Of a stretch of DNA of 64,000 nt, positions 40,766-50,704 are shown one piece after another. Position 1 is the first letter of the stretch, and every line of letters starts with the position of its first letter. Both the position numbers and the translations under genes were made by a program. The stretch covers positions 62,001 through 126,000 of the forward strand of contig NZ_JYLO01000011.1 of the NCBI RefSeq assembly GCF_001439845.1, read 5' to 3'. This DNA comes from Pseudomonas lactis (lineage in GTDB: Bacteria; Pseudomonadota; Gammaproteobacteria; Pseudomonadales; Pseudomonadaceae). A model generated the notes under the pieces. The model was not told where the DNA came from and did not search any database. It worked only from the letters and a program-made list of their open reading frames with translations.

Positions 40766-42228
40766 TGTCTCTTAGCCTGAACAAGATTTTTGCCCATGCC
40801 GGCCACGATCTGCTGATTCGTGAGCTGACCCTGGACAGCCGTAATGTGCGCGCCGGTGATCTGTTCCTGGCGGTACCCGGCGGTAAGCTCGATGGCCGTG
40901 CGCATATCGCCGATGCCCTGCAACGCGGTGCGGCTGCGGTCGCCTATGAAGTGCAAGGCGCCACCGTGCTGCCGATCACCGATGTGCCGTTGATTCCGGT
41001 CAAGGGCCTGGCTGCGCAGCTTTCTGACATCGCCGGGCGTTTCTACGGTGACCCGAGCCGCCAACTCAACCTGGTGGGCGTGACGGGTACCAACGGCAAG
41101 ACCAGCGTGACCCAATTGGTCGCCCAGGCGTTGGACCTGCTGGGTCAGCACTGCGGCATCGTCGGCACCCTGGGCACCGGTTTCTATGGCGCGCTGCAAA
41201 GCGGCCTACACACCACGCCAAACCCGATTGCCGTACAAGCGACCCTGGCCGACCTGAAAAAGGCCGGCGCCAAGGCGGTTGCCATGGAAGTGTCTTCCCA
41301 CGGTCTGGACCAAGGGCGTGTCACTGCCCTGGCCTTTGACGTGGCGGTGATGACCAACCTGTCCCGCGATCACCTCGACTACCACGGCACCATGGAAGCG
41401 TACGCCGCAGCCAAGGCCAAGCTGTTTGCCTGGAATGACCTGAAGTGCCGGGTGGTCAACCTCGACGACGCGTTTGGCCGCCAACTGGCGGGCCAAGACA
41501 GCGACGCGCGCTTGATCAGCTATAGCCTGCAAGATGCCAGCGCCTACCTGTATTGCCGCGAAGCCCAATTCAATGACGAAGGCGTGCGTGCCACCTTGGT
41601 GACGCCGCAGGGCGAGCACCACTTGCGCAGCACCTTGCTCGGGCGGTTCAACCTGAGTAACGTGCTCGCCGCTATCGGCGCACTGCTGGGCCTGGACTAC
41701 GCCCTGGATGAAATCCTGCGGGTACTGCCGAAGCTGGAAGGCCCGGCCGGTCGCATGCAGCGCCTGGGTGGCGGCACGCAACCGTTGGTGGTGGTCGATT
41801 ACGCCCACACACCGGATGCCCTGGAAAAAGTCCTCGAAGCCCTGCGCCCACATGCCAAGGGCAAACTGTTGTGCCTGTTCGGTTGCGGCGGTGATCGCGA
41901 TCGCGGCAAGCGCCCATTGATGGCCGAGATTGTCGAGCGCCTGGCCGATGGCGTACTCGTCACCGACGACAACCCACGCAGCGAAGACCCGAGCCAGATT
42001 TTCGACGACATCCGTGTCGGCTTCAAAGACGCCTCCAAGGCCACCTTTGTCGCGGGCCGTGGCGCCGCCATTGCGCAGTTGATCGCCAGTGCCGGCGCGG
42101 ACGACGTAGTGGTGCTGGCGGGTAAAGGTCACGAGGACTATCAGGAAATCAACGGTGAGCGCCATGCCTTCTCTGATCTGGTCGAGGCGGATCACGCCCT
42201 GACCGCCTGGGAGGTCGCCCATGCTTAA
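40765..42228 (+). CDS. murE: UDP-MurNAc-L-Ala-D-Glu:meso-DAP ligase
   Basis: This cytosolic Mur ligase adds meso-diaminopimelate to UDP-MurNAc-dipeptide. The 487-residue enzyme has the ATP loop VTGTNGKTSVTQLV near residue 112, and the DNPRSEDP motif near residue 410, whose Arg selects meso-DAP over lysine. The cell wall is therefore the usual Gram-negative A1-gamma type. The ATG shares one base with the ftsI stop (TGATG), and the stop overlaps murF by eight bases. Confidence 0.97.
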   Translation: MSLSLNKIFAHAGHDLLIRELTLDSRNVRAGDLFLAVPGGKLDGRAHIADALQRGAAAVAYEVQGATVLPITDVPLIPVKGLAAQLSDIAGRFYGDPSRQLNLVGVTGTNGKTSVTQLVAQALDLLGQHCGIVGTLGTGFYGALQSGLHTTPNPIAVQATLADLKKAGAKAVAMEVSSHGLDQGRVTALAFDVAVMTNLSRDHLDYHGTMEAYAAAKAKLFAWNDLKCRVVNLDDAFGRQLAGQDSDARLISYSLQDASAYLYCREAQFNDEGVRATLVTPQGEHHLRSTLLGRFNLSNVLAAIGALLGLDYALDEILRVLPKLEGPAGRMQRLGGGTQPLVVVDYAHTPDALEKVLEALRPHAKGKLLCLFGCGGDRDRGKRPLMAEIVERLADGVLVTDDNPRSEDPSQIFDDIRVGFKDASKATFVAGRGAAIAQLIASAGADDVVVLAGKGHEDYQEINGERHAFSDLVEADHALTAWEVAHA

Positions 42229-43591
42229 AGCGATGACATTCAGCGAGCTGGCCCAGGCCCTGTCGGCCCGTGTGCTGTCGAGCGACTGCACATTCAATGG
42301 CGTGAGTATCGACAGCCGTAACATCCAGCCGGGGCAACTGTTTGTCGCCCTGGCCGGCCCGCGTTTCGATGGCCACGACTACCTCAACGACGTTGCCGCC
42401 AAAGGTGCCGTCGGTGCCTTGGTTCAGCGTGAAGTGGCCGATTCCGCCTTGCCGCAATTGCTGGTAGCCGACACCCGCCTGGCCCTGGGCCAACTGGGCG
42501 CGCTTAACCGCGCCGCTTTTGATAAGCCGGTGGCGGCCATTACCGGTTCCAGCGGCAAGACCACGGTCAAGGAACTGCTTGCCGGCGTCTTGCGCACGCG
42601 CGGGCCGGTACTCGCGACCCGTGGCAACCTGAACAATGATTTCGGCGCACCGCTGACCCTGCTCGAACTGGCCCCGGAACACACGGCGGCAGTGATCGAA
42701 CTGGGGGCTTCGCGCATCGGCGAAATCGCCTACACCGTGGCGCTGACCCAGCCGCACGTGGCGATCATCAATAACGCCGGTACCGCCCATGTCGGCGAGT
42801 TCGGCGGCCCGGAAAAAATCGTCGAAGCCAAGGGCGAAATCCTTGAAGGCCTCGACGCTTCGGGCACTGCGGTACTGAACCTGGATGACAAGGCCTTCGA
42901 GACCTGGCATGTACGCGCCGCCGGTCGCAAGGTCCTGACGTTTGCGGTGCTCAATGCCGCAGCCGATTTTTACGCCTCCAACATCAATGTCGATGCCCGT
43001 GGCTGCCCGTCTTTCACCTTGCACACCCCGCAAGGTGATGAGCACGTGCAGTTGAATTTGCTAGGCAACCATAACGTCGCCAACGCCTTGGCCGCCGCCG
43101 CTGCCGCCCATGCCCTGGGTGTGTCGCTGTTCGGTATTGCCACAGGCCTGGGCGCGGTGCAGCCAGTCAAGGGCCGCACCGTGGCGCAACTGGCTGGCAA
43201 CGGCATGCGCGTGATCGATGACACCTACAACGCCAACCCGTCCTCCATCAATGCCGCTGTGGACCTGCTCAAAGGCTTTGATGGGCGCAAGGTCCTGGTA
43301 CTGGGCGACATCGGCGAACTGGGCGATTGGGCTGAACAAGGCCACCGTGAAGTCGGCGCCTATGCCGCCGGCAAAGTGGACGCGCTCTACGCCGTTGGTA
43401 CGAACATGGCCCATGCGGTCAACGCTTTCGGCCCTGGCGCGCGGCACTTCGCCAGCCAGGCCGAGCTGATCCAGGCGTTGACGGCGGCTGAACATGACAC
43501 ACACACAACCATTTTGATCAAGGGATCGCGCAGCGCGGTGATGGAAAACGTCGTCGCAGCCTTGTGTGGCTCAAGTACGGAGAAACATTAA
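42221..43591 (+). CDS. murF: UDP-MurNAc-tripeptide:D-Ala-D-Ala ligase
   Basis: MurF adds D-alanyl-D-alanine to complete the UDP-MurNAc-pentapeptide. The 456-residue protein keeps the ligase ATP loop ITGSSGKTTVKELLAG near residue 107, NNAGTAHVGEFG near residue 186, and DDTYNANPSSINAAVDLL near residue 330. The stop shares one base with the mraY start. Two adjacent Mur ligases with overlapping frames suggest stoichiometric production. Confidence 0.97.
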   Translation: MLKAMTFSELAQALSARVLSSDCTFNGVSIDSRNIQPGQLFVALAGPRFDGHDYLNDVAAKGAVGALVQREVADSALPQLLVADTRLALGQLGALNRAAFDKPVAAITGSSGKTTVKELLAGVLRTRGPVLATRGNLNNDFGAPLTLLELAPEHTAAVIELGASRIGEIAYTVALTQPHVAIINNAGTAHVGEFGGPEKIVEAKGEILEGLDASGTAVLNLDDKAFETWHVRAAGRKVLTFAVLNAAADFYASNINVDARGCPSFTLHTPQGDEHVQLNLLGNHNVANALAAAAAAHALGVSLFGIATGLGAVQPVKGRTVAQLAGNGMRVIDDTYNANPSSINAAVDLLKGFDGRKVLVLGDIGELGDWAEQGHREVGAYAAGKVDALYAVGTNMAHAVNAFGPGARHFASQAELIQALTAAEHDTHTTILIKGSRSAVMENVVAALCGSSTEKH

Positions 43592-44673
43592 TGCTGCTGC
43601 TGCTGGCTGAGTATCTGCAACAGTTCCACAAAGGCTTCGCGGTCTTCCAGTACCTGACCCTGCGCGGGATCCTGGGTGTGCTGACCGCGCTGTCTTTGTC
43701 GCTGTTTTTAGGGCCGTGGATGATCCGCACCCTGCAGAACCTGCAAATTGGTCAATCGGTTCGTAACGACGGCCCGCAGTCGCACCTGTCCAAGTCCGGC
43801 ACGCCCACCATGGGCGGTGCGCTGATTCTGTCGTCCATCGGCGTCAGCACCTTGCTGTGGGCCGACCTGCATAACCGCTACGTGTGGGTGGTGCTGCTGG
43901 TGACCCTGCTGTTCGGTGCCATCGGCTGGGTGGATGACTACCGCAAAGTGATCGAGAAAAACTCCAAGGGGCTGCCAAGCCGCTGGAAGTATTTCTGGCA
44001 GTCGGTGTTCGGCCTGGCCGCCGCGATCTTCCTGTACACCACCGCGCCAAGTGCCGTGGAAACCACGTTGATCATCCCGATGCTCAAGGACGTGAGCATC
44101 CCGCTGGGTGTTGGTTTTGTGGTGCTGACCTACTTCGTGATCGTCGGCTCCAGCAACGCGGTGAACCTGACCGACGGCCTCGACGGCCTGGCGATCATGC
44201 CGACGGTGATGGTGGGCGGCGCGCTCGGCATCTTCTGCTACCTGTCGGGTAACGTGAAATTCGCGGAATACCTGTTGATTCCTTATGTACCGGGCGCTGG
44301 TGAACTGATCGTGTTCTGCGGCGCGCTGATCGGTGCCGGCCTGGGGTTCCTGTGGTTCAACACCTACCCGGCACAAGTCTTCATGGGCGACGTCGGCGCA
44401 CTGGCGCTGGGCGCGGCCTTGGGCACCATCGCGGTGATCGTTCGCCAGGAAATCGTGCTGTTCATCATGGGCGGCGTGTTCGTGATGGAAACCCTGTCGG
44501 TGGTCATCCAGGTCGCGTCCTTCAAGTTGACCGGGCGCCGCGTGTTCCGCATGGCGCCGATTCACCACCACTTTGAACTCAAGGGCTGGCCTGAGCCACG
44601 CGTGATTGTCCGCTTCTGGATCATCACCGTGATTCTGGTACTGGTCGGCCTTGCCACCCTGAAACTGAGGTAG
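43591..44673 (+). CDS. mraY: Phospho-MurNAc-pentapeptide transferase
   Basis: An integral inner-membrane enzyme with ten transmembrane helices that moves phospho-MurNAc-pentapeptide onto undecaprenyl phosphate, making lipid I. The 360-residue sequence shows the MraY signatures: KSGTPTMGG near residue 70, WVDDYRKV near residue 114 (catalytic Asp pair), NAVNLTDGLDGLA near residue 190 and APIHHHFELKGW near the C-terminus. The ATG at 43591 fits the family; an in-frame ATG 27 bases upstream lies within murF. Confidence 0.97.
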   Translation: MLLLLAEYLQQFHKGFAVFQYLTLRGILGVLTALSLSLFLGPWMIRTLQNLQIGQSVRNDGPQSHLSKSGTPTMGGALILSSIGVSTLLWADLHNRYVWVVLLVTLLFGAIGWVDDYRKVIEKNSKGLPSRWKYFWQSVFGLAAAIFLYTTAPSAVETTLIIPMLKDVSIPLGVGFVVLTYFVIVGSSNAVNLTDGLDGLAIMPTVMVGGALGIFCYLSGNVKFAEYLLIPYVPGAGELIVFCGALIGAGLGFLWFNTYPAQVFMGDVGALALGAALGTIAVIVRQEIVLFIMGGVFVMETLSVVIQVASFKLTGRRVFRMAPIHHHFELKGWPEPRVIVRFWIITVILVLVGLATLKLR

Positions 44674-44679
44674 AAACGA

Positions 44680-46026
44680 GTGTCCCTGATCGCTTCAGAC
44701 CACTTCCGCATCGTTGTCGGCCTCGGCAAGAGCGGCATGTCCCTGGTTCGCTTCCTGGCGAACCGGGGCACGTCGTTTGCTGTGGCCGATACGCGGGAAA
44801 ATCCACCGGAGCTGGTCACGCTGCGCCGTGACTACCCGCACGTGGAAGTGCGTTGTGGCGAGCTGGATGTCGAGTTTCTGTGCCGTGCCGATGAGCTCTA
44901 CGTGAGCCCGGGCCTGGCCCTGGCGACACCGGCCCTGCAAGCAGCGGCGGCCCGTGGCGTGAAGCTGTCCGGCGATATCGACCTGTTCGCGCGCAACGCG
45001 AAGGCGCCGATCGTGGCCATCAGCGGTTCCAACGCCAAGAGCACCGTCACCACCCTGGTCGGCGAGATGGCGGCGACGGCGGGCAAGCGTGTGGCTGTCG
45101 GCGGCAATCTTGGCGTGCCGGCCCTGGACCTGCTCAGCGACGACGTCGAGCTGTACGTGATGGAATTGTCGAGCTTCCAGTTGGAAACCACCCACGACCT
45201 GGGCGCCGAAGTGGCGACGGTACTGAACGTCAGCGAAGACCATATGGACCGCTACAGCGGCCTGCCGGCTTATCACCTGGCCAAGCACCGGATTTTCCGT
45301 GGCGCCAGGCAATTTGTCGTCAACCGTCAGGATGCCCTGAGCCGTCCGCTGATGGGCGAGGGCATGCCCTGCTGGACGTTCGGCCTGGGCAAACCGGACT
45401 TCAAAGGCTTCGGCATTCGTGAAGAGAACGGCGAGAAATACCTGGCGTTCGAATTCCAGAACCTGATGCCGGTACGCGAACTGAAGATCCGTGGCGCACA
45501 CAACCAGTCCAATGCCCTGGCGGCCTTGGCGCTCGGTCACGCGGTTGGCCTGCCATTCGACGCCATGCTCGCCAGCCTGCGCACCTTTGCCGGGCTTGAG
45601 CATCGCTGCCAGTGGGTGCGCGACCTCAATGGCGTCAGCTATTACAACGACTCCAAAGCCACCAACGTCGGTGCGGCCCTGGCGGCCATCGAAGGCCTGG
45701 GTGCCGATATCGACGGCAAGCTGGTGCTGATCGCCGGTGGTGATGGCAAGGGTGCCGACTTCAAGGACCTTAAAGCGCCAGTGGCCGCCCATTGCCGCGC
45801 CGTGGTGCTGATGGGCCGCGATTCGGACCTGATCGCCGCCGCCCTCGGTGACGCTGTACCGCAAGTACGCGCAGCTTCCCTGGACGACGCCATTGCCCAG
45901 TGCAAAGCCCTGGCCCAGCCCGGCGATGCGGTGTTGCTGTCGCCCGCGTGCGCCAGCTTCGACATGTTCAAGAACTATGAAGAGCGCGGCCACCTGTTCG
46001 CCCGCGCCGTGGAGGCTTTGGCATGA
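44680..46026 (+). CDS. murD: UDP-MurNAc-L-Ala:D-Glu ligase
   Basis: MurD adds D-glutamate to UDP-MurNAc-L-alanine. The 448-residue protein has an N-terminal UMP-binding Rossmann domain (IVVGLGKSGMSLVRFL) and a central ATPase domain whose P-loop reads SGSNAKSTVTTLVG near residue 114: the glycine before the Lys of the usual GxNGKST is Ala here. Further blocks are ELSSFQLETT and YNDSKATNVGAALAAI. GTG start; the only gap, six bases, is to mraY upstream. The stop overlaps ftsW by four bases. Confidence 0.96.
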   Translation: MSLIASDHFRIVVGLGKSGMSLVRFLANRGTSFAVADTRENPPELVTLRRDYPHVEVRCGELDVEFLCRADELYVSPGLALATPALQAAAARGVKLSGDIDLFARNAKAPIVAISGSNAKSTVTTLVGEMAATAGKRVAVGGNLGVPALDLLSDDVELYVMELSSFQLETTHDLGAEVATVLNVSEDHMDRYSGLPAYHLAKHRIFRGARQFVVNRQDALSRPLMGEGMPCWTFGLGKPDFKGFGIREENGEKYLAFEFQNLMPVRELKIRGAHNQSNALAALALGHAVGLPFDAMLASLRTFAGLEHRCQWVRDLNGVSYYNDSKATNVGAALAAIEGLGADIDGKLVLIAGGDGKGADFKDLKAPVAAHCRAVVLMGRDSDLIAAALGDAVPQVRAASLDDAIAQCKALAQPGDAVLLSPACASFDMFKNYEERGHLFARAVEALA

Positions 46027-47246
46027 GCCTCAACCTGAGAAACATCATCAAGCCCTACCCGTCGCCGATCATTACCGGGCGCGGCATTGACCTTGATTTC
46101 CCTATGCTCGCCGGTTGCCTGGCGCTGCTCGGCCTGGGCCTGGTGATGATCACCTCGGCGTCCTCCGAAGTGGCTGCCGTGCAGTCGGGCAACACGCTGT
46201 ACATGATGATCCGTCACCTGGTGTACCTGGTGATCGGCCTGGGCGCCTGCATCGTCACCATGATGATCCCGATTGCCACCTGGCAGCGTCTGGGTTGGCT
46301 GATGCTGATCGGTGCGTTCGGCTTGCTGGTCATGGTGATCGTGCCGGGCATTGGCCGCGAGGTGAACGGTTCAATGCGCTGGATCGGCTTCGGCGCGTTC
46401 AACGTGCAGCCTTCGGAAATCGCCAAGGTGTTCGTGGTGATCTACCTCGCCGGTTACCTGGTGCGCCGCCAGAAAGAAGTACGCGAAAGCTGGATGGGCT
46501 TCTTCAAGCCGTTCATCGTGCTGCTGCCCATGGCTGGCCTGTTGCTGATGGAGCCCGACTTCGGGGCCACGGTGGTGATGATGGGCGCCGCCGCCGCGAT
46601 GCTGTTCCTGGGTGGCGTCGGGCTGTTCCGCTTCACCTTGATGGTGGTGCTGGCGGTCGCGGCGGTGACCATCCTGGTGCAGGCGCAGCCCTACCGGATG
46701 GCGCGTTTGATCACCTTCACCGACCCCTGGTCCGACCAGTTCGGCTCCGGCTACCAGTTGACCCAGGCGCTGATTGCCTTCGGTCGCGGCGAGTGGCTGG
46801 GCGTGGGCCTGGGCAACAGTGTGCAGAAGCAGTTCTACCTGCCGGAAGCCCACACCGACTTCGTGTTCTCGGTATTGGCCGAGGAGTTGGGTGTGGTGGG
46901 ATCGCTGTGCACCGTTGCGCTGTTTGTGTTCGTTTGCGTGCGCGCCATGTACATCGGCTTGTGGGCCGAGAAGGCCAAGCAGTTCTTCGCTGCCTACGTG
47001 GCTTATGGGTTGGCCTTCCTGTGGATCGGCCAGTTCCTGATCAACATCGGCGTGAACGTCGGCCTGCTGCCGACCAAGGGCCTGACCTTGCCGTTCCTCA
47101 GTTACGGCGGCAGTTCGTTGGTGATTTGCTGCGCCTGTCTCGGCTTGCTGCTACGTATCGAGTGGGAGAGTCGTACCCACCTGGGCAGCGAAGAGATGGA
47201 GTTCAGCGAGAGCGACTTCGCCGAGGAGCCGACCCATGGGCGCTAA
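46023..47246 (+). CDS. ftsW: Septal peptidoglycan glycosyltransferase FtsW
   Basis: A SEDS-family polymerase with ten transmembrane helices that makes glycan strands at the septum with FtsI. The 407-residue protein has WIGFGAFNVQPSEIAKVF near residue 120 and LMEPDFGATVVM near residue 176 (region of the catalytic Asp), EAHTDFVFSVLAEELG near residue 275, and GLTLPFLSYGGSS near the end. The C-terminus extends over the murG start by 11 bases. Confidence 0.96.
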   Translation: MSLNLRNIIKPYPSPIITGRGIDLDFPMLAGCLALLGLGLVMITSASSEVAAVQSGNTLYMMIRHLVYLVIGLGACIVTMMIPIATWQRLGWLMLIGAFGLLVMVIVPGIGREVNGSMRWIGFGAFNVQPSEIAKVFVVIYLAGYLVRRQKEVRESWMGFFKPFIVLLPMAGLLLMEPDFGATVVMMGAAAAMLFLGGVGLFRFTLMVVLAVAAVTILVQAQPYRMARLITFTDPWSDQFGSGYQLTQALIAFGRGEWLGVGLGNSVQKQFYLPEAHTDFVFSVLAEELGVVGSLCTVALFVFVCVRAMYIGLWAEKAKQFFAAYVAYGLAFLWIGQFLINIGVNVGLLPTKGLTLPFLSYGGSSLVICCACLGLLLRIEWESRTHLGSEEMEFSESDFAEEPTHGR

Positions 47247-48306
47247 TGTGCTGATCATGGCAGGCGGCACCGGGGGGCATGTGTTCCCGGCCCTGGCTTG
47301 CGCCCGTGAATTCCAGAACCGTGGCTACACCGTGCACTGGCTGGGTACACCCCGTGGCATCGAAAACGAATTGGTGCCTAATGCCGGCTTGCCGCTGCAT
47401 TTGATCAAAGTCACCGGTTTGCGTGGCAAGAGCAAGTTGTCGCTGCTCAAGGCGCCGTTCGTGCTGCTCAAGGCGGTCATGCAGGCGCGCAAGATCATTC
47501 GCGAGCTCAAGCCAGTGTGTGTGCTCGGCTTTGGCGGTTATGTGACCGGCCCCGGTGGCGTCGCGGCGAAACTCGCGGGCGTGCCGGTGATCGTCCACGA
47601 ACAGAACGCCGTCGCCGGTACCGCCAACCGCCTGCTGGTGCCGTTGGCTGCGCGGGTGTGTGAAGCCTTTCCGAAAACCTTCGCCGCCTCCGACAAGCTT
47701 CGCACCACCGGCAACCCGGTGCGTACCGAACTGTTCATGGCCATTGCGCGTGACGCGCTGGCGGGGCGCAAGGCACACCTGCTGATCCTGGGCGGAAGCC
47801 TGGGCGCCGAGCCTCTGAACAAATTGCTGCCTGAAGCCGTTGCGCAACTTCCTGAGGATGTGCGCCCGGAGATCTTCCACCAGGCCGGCAAGAACCACGA
47901 TGAAGTCACCGCCGCGCGTTATCGCGAGGCCGGTGTAGAGGCCAATGTACAGCCCTTCATCAAAGACATGGCCCAAGCCTATGGCTGGGCCGACCTGGTG
48001 GTCTGCCGCGCTGGTGCGCTGACCGTCAGTGAACTGGCGGCCGCCGGTCTGCCGTCCTTGCTGGTGCCTTTGCCCCACGCCATCGACGATCACCAGACTC
48101 GCAACGCCGAATATTTGGCCGGGGAGGGCGCTGCCTTCCTGCTGCCGCAAAGAACGACTGGCGCCGCCGATTTGGCCGCTCGCCTGACCGAGGTTTTGAT
48201 GCAACCGGAACGACTCAACAGCATGGCGAGCACCGCAAGCCGCCTGGCCAAACCTGACGCAACCCGTACCGTGGTCGATATCTGCCTGGAGGTGGCCCAT
48301 GGTTGA
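47236..48306 (+). CDS. murG: Lipid II synthase MurG (GlcNAc transferase)
   Basis: A peripheral membrane glycosyltransferase that adds GlcNAc from UDP-GlcNAc to lipid I, giving lipid II. The 356-residue GT-B protein has MAGGTGGHVFPALA near residue 8, GFGGYVTGPGGVAAKL near residue 97, HEQNAVAGTANR near residue 118 and the UDP-binding VCRAGALTVSELAAAGLPSL near residue 256. Its stop overlaps the murC start by eight bases. Confidence 0.97.
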   Translation: MGANVLIMAGGTGGHVFPALACAREFQNRGYTVHWLGTPRGIENELVPNAGLPLHLIKVTGLRGKSKLSLLKAPFVLLKAVMQARKIIRELKPVCVLGFGGYVTGPGGVAAKLAGVPVIVHEQNAVAGTANRLLVPLAARVCEAFPKTFAASDKLRTTGNPVRTELFMAIARDALAGRKAHLLILGGSLGAEPLNKLLPEAVAQLPEDVRPEIFHQAGKNHDEVTAARYREAGVEANVQPFIKDMAQAYGWADLVVCRAGALTVSELAAAGLPSLLVPLPHAIDDHQTRNAEYLAGEGAAFLLPQRTTGAADLAARLTEVLMQPERLNSMASTASRLAKPDATRTVVDICLEVAHG

Positions 48307-49747
48307 GAATCAGAAAGCCATGCCGCAACCCGAGATGCGCCGCATCCGCCGTATTCACTTCGTCGGTATCGGTGGCGTGGGCATGTGCGGGATTGCCGAA
48401 GTGTTGCTGAACCTGGGCTACCAGGTGTCCGGCTCGGACTTGAAAGAGTCGCCGGTCACTGATCGCCTGAAGTCCTTCGGTGCGCAGATCTTTATCGGCC
48501 ACCGTGCCGAGAACGCTGCCGAGGCCGACGTGCTGGTGGTGTCCAGTGCCGTGAACACCTCCAACCCGGAAGTGGCCACTGCCCTTGAACGCCGTATTCC
48601 AGTGGTGCCGCGTGCCGAGATGCTCGCCGAGCTGATGCGCTATCGCCACGGCATCGCCGTCGCCGGTACCCATGGCAAGACCACCACCACCAGCCTGATC
48701 GCCTCGGTGTTCGCCGCCGGTGGCCTGGACCCGACCTTCGTCATCGGTGGCCGCCTGAATGCAGCTGGCACCAATGCCCAGCTCGGCACCAGCCGCTACC
48801 TGATCGCCGAAGCCGATGAAAGTGACGCGAGCTTCCTGCACCTGCAACCGCTGGTCGCCGTCGTCACCAACATCGACGAAGACCACATGGCGACCTACGA
48901 CGGTGACTTCAACAAATTGAAGAAAACCTTCGTCGACTTCCTGCACAACCTGCCGTTCTACGGTTTGGCCGTGGTGTGCCTGGACGACCCGGTGGTGCGT
49001 GAAATCCTGCCTCAGGTCAAGCGCCCGACCGTGACCTACGGCTTCAGCGAAGACGCCGACGTGCGCGCAATCAATGTGCGCCAGGAAGGCATGCAAACCT
49101 TCTTCACCGTGCTGCGTCCTGATCGCGAGCCGCTGGACGTGTCGGTGAACATGCCGGGCAACCACAACGTGCTGAACTCTTTGGCGACCATCTGCATTGC
49201 TACCGATGAAGGCGTCAGCGATGAAGCCATCGTCGAAGGCCTGTCGCGCTTTGCCGGGGTGGGCCGTCGTTTCCAGGTCTACGGCCAACTGCCGGTTGAA
49301 GGCGGTGACGTGATGCTGGTGGACGACTACGGTCACCACCCGACCGAAGTTGCGGCCGTGATCAAGGCCGTGCGCGGTGGCTGGCCGGAGCGCCGCCTGG
49401 TGATGGTGTACCAGCCGCACCGCTACAGCCGCACCCGCGACCTGTACGACGATTTCGTCAATGTACTGGCCGATGCCAACGTCCTGTTGCTGATGGAAGT
49501 CTACCCGGCCGGTGAAGAACCGATCCCGGGCGCTGACAGCCGCAAGCTGTGCAACAGCATCCGCCAGCGCGGCCAGCTGGACCCGATCTACATCGAGCGT
49601 GGCGTGGACCTGGCGCCTATCGTCAAGCCGCTGCTGCGTGCCGGCGACATCCTGCTGTGCCAGGGCGCCGGTGATATCGGTGGCCTTGCGCCCAAGTTGC
49701 TGGCGAGCCCGCTGTTTGCAGCCGCGGCCAAGGGGAAGTCGAAATGA
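48299..49747 (+). CDS. murC: UDP-MurNAc:L-alanine ligase
   Basis: MurC adds L-alanine to UDP-MurNAc, the first amino acid of the stem peptide. The 482-residue protein shows the UDP-binding FVGIGGVGMCGIAEVL near residue 21, the ATP loop AGTHGKTTTTSLIASVF near residue 121, and VDDYGHHPTEVAAVI near residue 340. It is followed by ddlB with a four-base overlap. Confidence 0.97.
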   Translation: MVENQKAMPQPEMRRIRRIHFVGIGGVGMCGIAEVLLNLGYQVSGSDLKESPVTDRLKSFGAQIFIGHRAENAAEADVLVVSSAVNTSNPEVATALERRIPVVPRAEMLAELMRYRHGIAVAGTHGKTTTTSLIASVFAAGGLDPTFVIGGRLNAAGTNAQLGTSRYLIAEADESDASFLHLQPLVAVVTNIDEDHMATYDGDFNKLKKTFVDFLHNLPFYGLAVVCLDDPVVREILPQVKRPTVTYGFSEDADVRAINVRQEGMQTFFTVLRPDREPLDVSVNMPGNHNVLNSLATICIATDEGVSDEAIVEGLSRFAGVGRRFQVYGQLPVEGGDVMLVDDYGHHPTEVAAVIKAVRGGWPERRLVMVYQPHRYSRTRDLYDDFVNVLADANVLLLMEVYPAGEEPIPGADSRKLCNSIRQRGQLDPIYIERGVDLAPIVKPLLRAGDILLCQGAGDIGGLAPKLLASPLFAAAAKGKSK

Positions 49748-50700
49748 TCACTGACTACGGCTCCCTGTTTTCCACCCTTGCGCCTGCCGACTTCGGTCGC
49801 GTCGCCGTGCTGTTCGGCGGCAAGAGCGCCGAGCGCGAAGTGTCGCTCAAGTCCGGCAATGCGGTGCTTGAGGCGCTGCAAAGTGCTGGCGTGAACGCGT
49901 TCGGTATCGATGTGGGCGATGATTTCCTCGCCCGCCTGCAGGCCGAAAAGATCGACCGCGCCTTTCTCATTCTTCACGGCCGCGGCGGTGAAGACGGCAG
50001 CATGCAAGGCCTGCTCGAATGCGCCGGCATCCCTTACACCGGCAGCGGCATCCTCGCCTCGGCCTTGGCGATGGACAAGTTGCGCACCAAGCAGGTGTGG
50101 CACAGCCTGGGCATTCCGACCCCGCGTCACGCCGTACTGTGCAGCGAAGACGATTGTATTTCTGCGGCCAAGGAACTGGGCCTGCCTTTGATCGTCAAAC
50201 CAGCCCATGAAGGCTCCAGTATCGGCATGGCCAAAGTGAACTCGGCCGCCGAATTGATCGACGCATGGAAAGCGGCAAGTACCTACGATTCGCAAGTGTT
50301 GGTGGAACAGTGGATTTCCGGTCCCGAGTACACCATCGCCACCCTGCGTGGCCAGGTATTGCCGCCCATCGCTTTGGGCACGCCCCACACCTTTTATGAC
50401 TACGACGCCAAGTACCTGGCTTCCGATACTCAGTACCGGATCCCCTGCGGCCTCGAAGCAACCAAGGAACAAGAATTGATGGACCTCACGGCGAAAGCCT
50501 GTGAGGCGCTGGGTATCGCCGGTTGGGCGCGGGCAGACGTGATGCAGGATGACCAAGGGAATTTCTGGTTCCTTGAAGTCAACACCGCACCGGGCATGAC
50601 CGACCACAGCCTGGTTCCCATGGCAGCCCGTGCCGCCGGTCTGGATTTCCAGCAGTTAGTGCTGGCGATCCTGGCCGACAGCATTGAGCCAAGAGGCTAA
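49744..50700 (+). CDS. ddlB: D-alanine:D-alanine ligase
   Basis: This ATP-grasp enzyme joins two D-alanines for use by MurF. The 318-residue protein has VLFGGKSAEREVSLKSG near residue 22, the ligand-binding HGRGGEDGSMQGLLE near residue 76, KPAHEGSSIGMAKV near residue 155 and the metal-binding FLEVNTAPGMTDHSL near residue 275. The cluster copy is of the DdlB type. Four-base overlap with murC; ftsQ starts four bases later. Confidence 0.96.
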   Translation: MITDYGSLFSTLAPADFGRVAVLFGGKSAEREVSLKSGNAVLEALQSAGVNAFGIDVGDDFLARLQAEKIDRAFLILHGRGGEDGSMQGLLECAGIPYTGSGILASALAMDKLRTKQVWHSLGIPTPRHAVLCSEDDCISAAKELGLPLIVKPAHEGSSIGMAKVNSAAELIDAWKAASTYDSQVLVEQWISGPEYTIATLRGQVLPPIALGTPHTFYDYDAKYLASDTQYRIPCGLEATKEQELMDLTAKACEALGIAGWARADVMQDDQGNFWFLEVNTAPGMTDHSLVPMAARAAGLDFQQLVLAILADSIEPRG

Positions 50701-50704
50701 ACAC

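Noticed and set aside
44680..46026. Possible frameshift or damage in murD because of the odd P-loop
   Set aside because: The frame is intact over 448 residues, all other Mur ligase blocks are present, and the change is a single Gly-to-Ala position.
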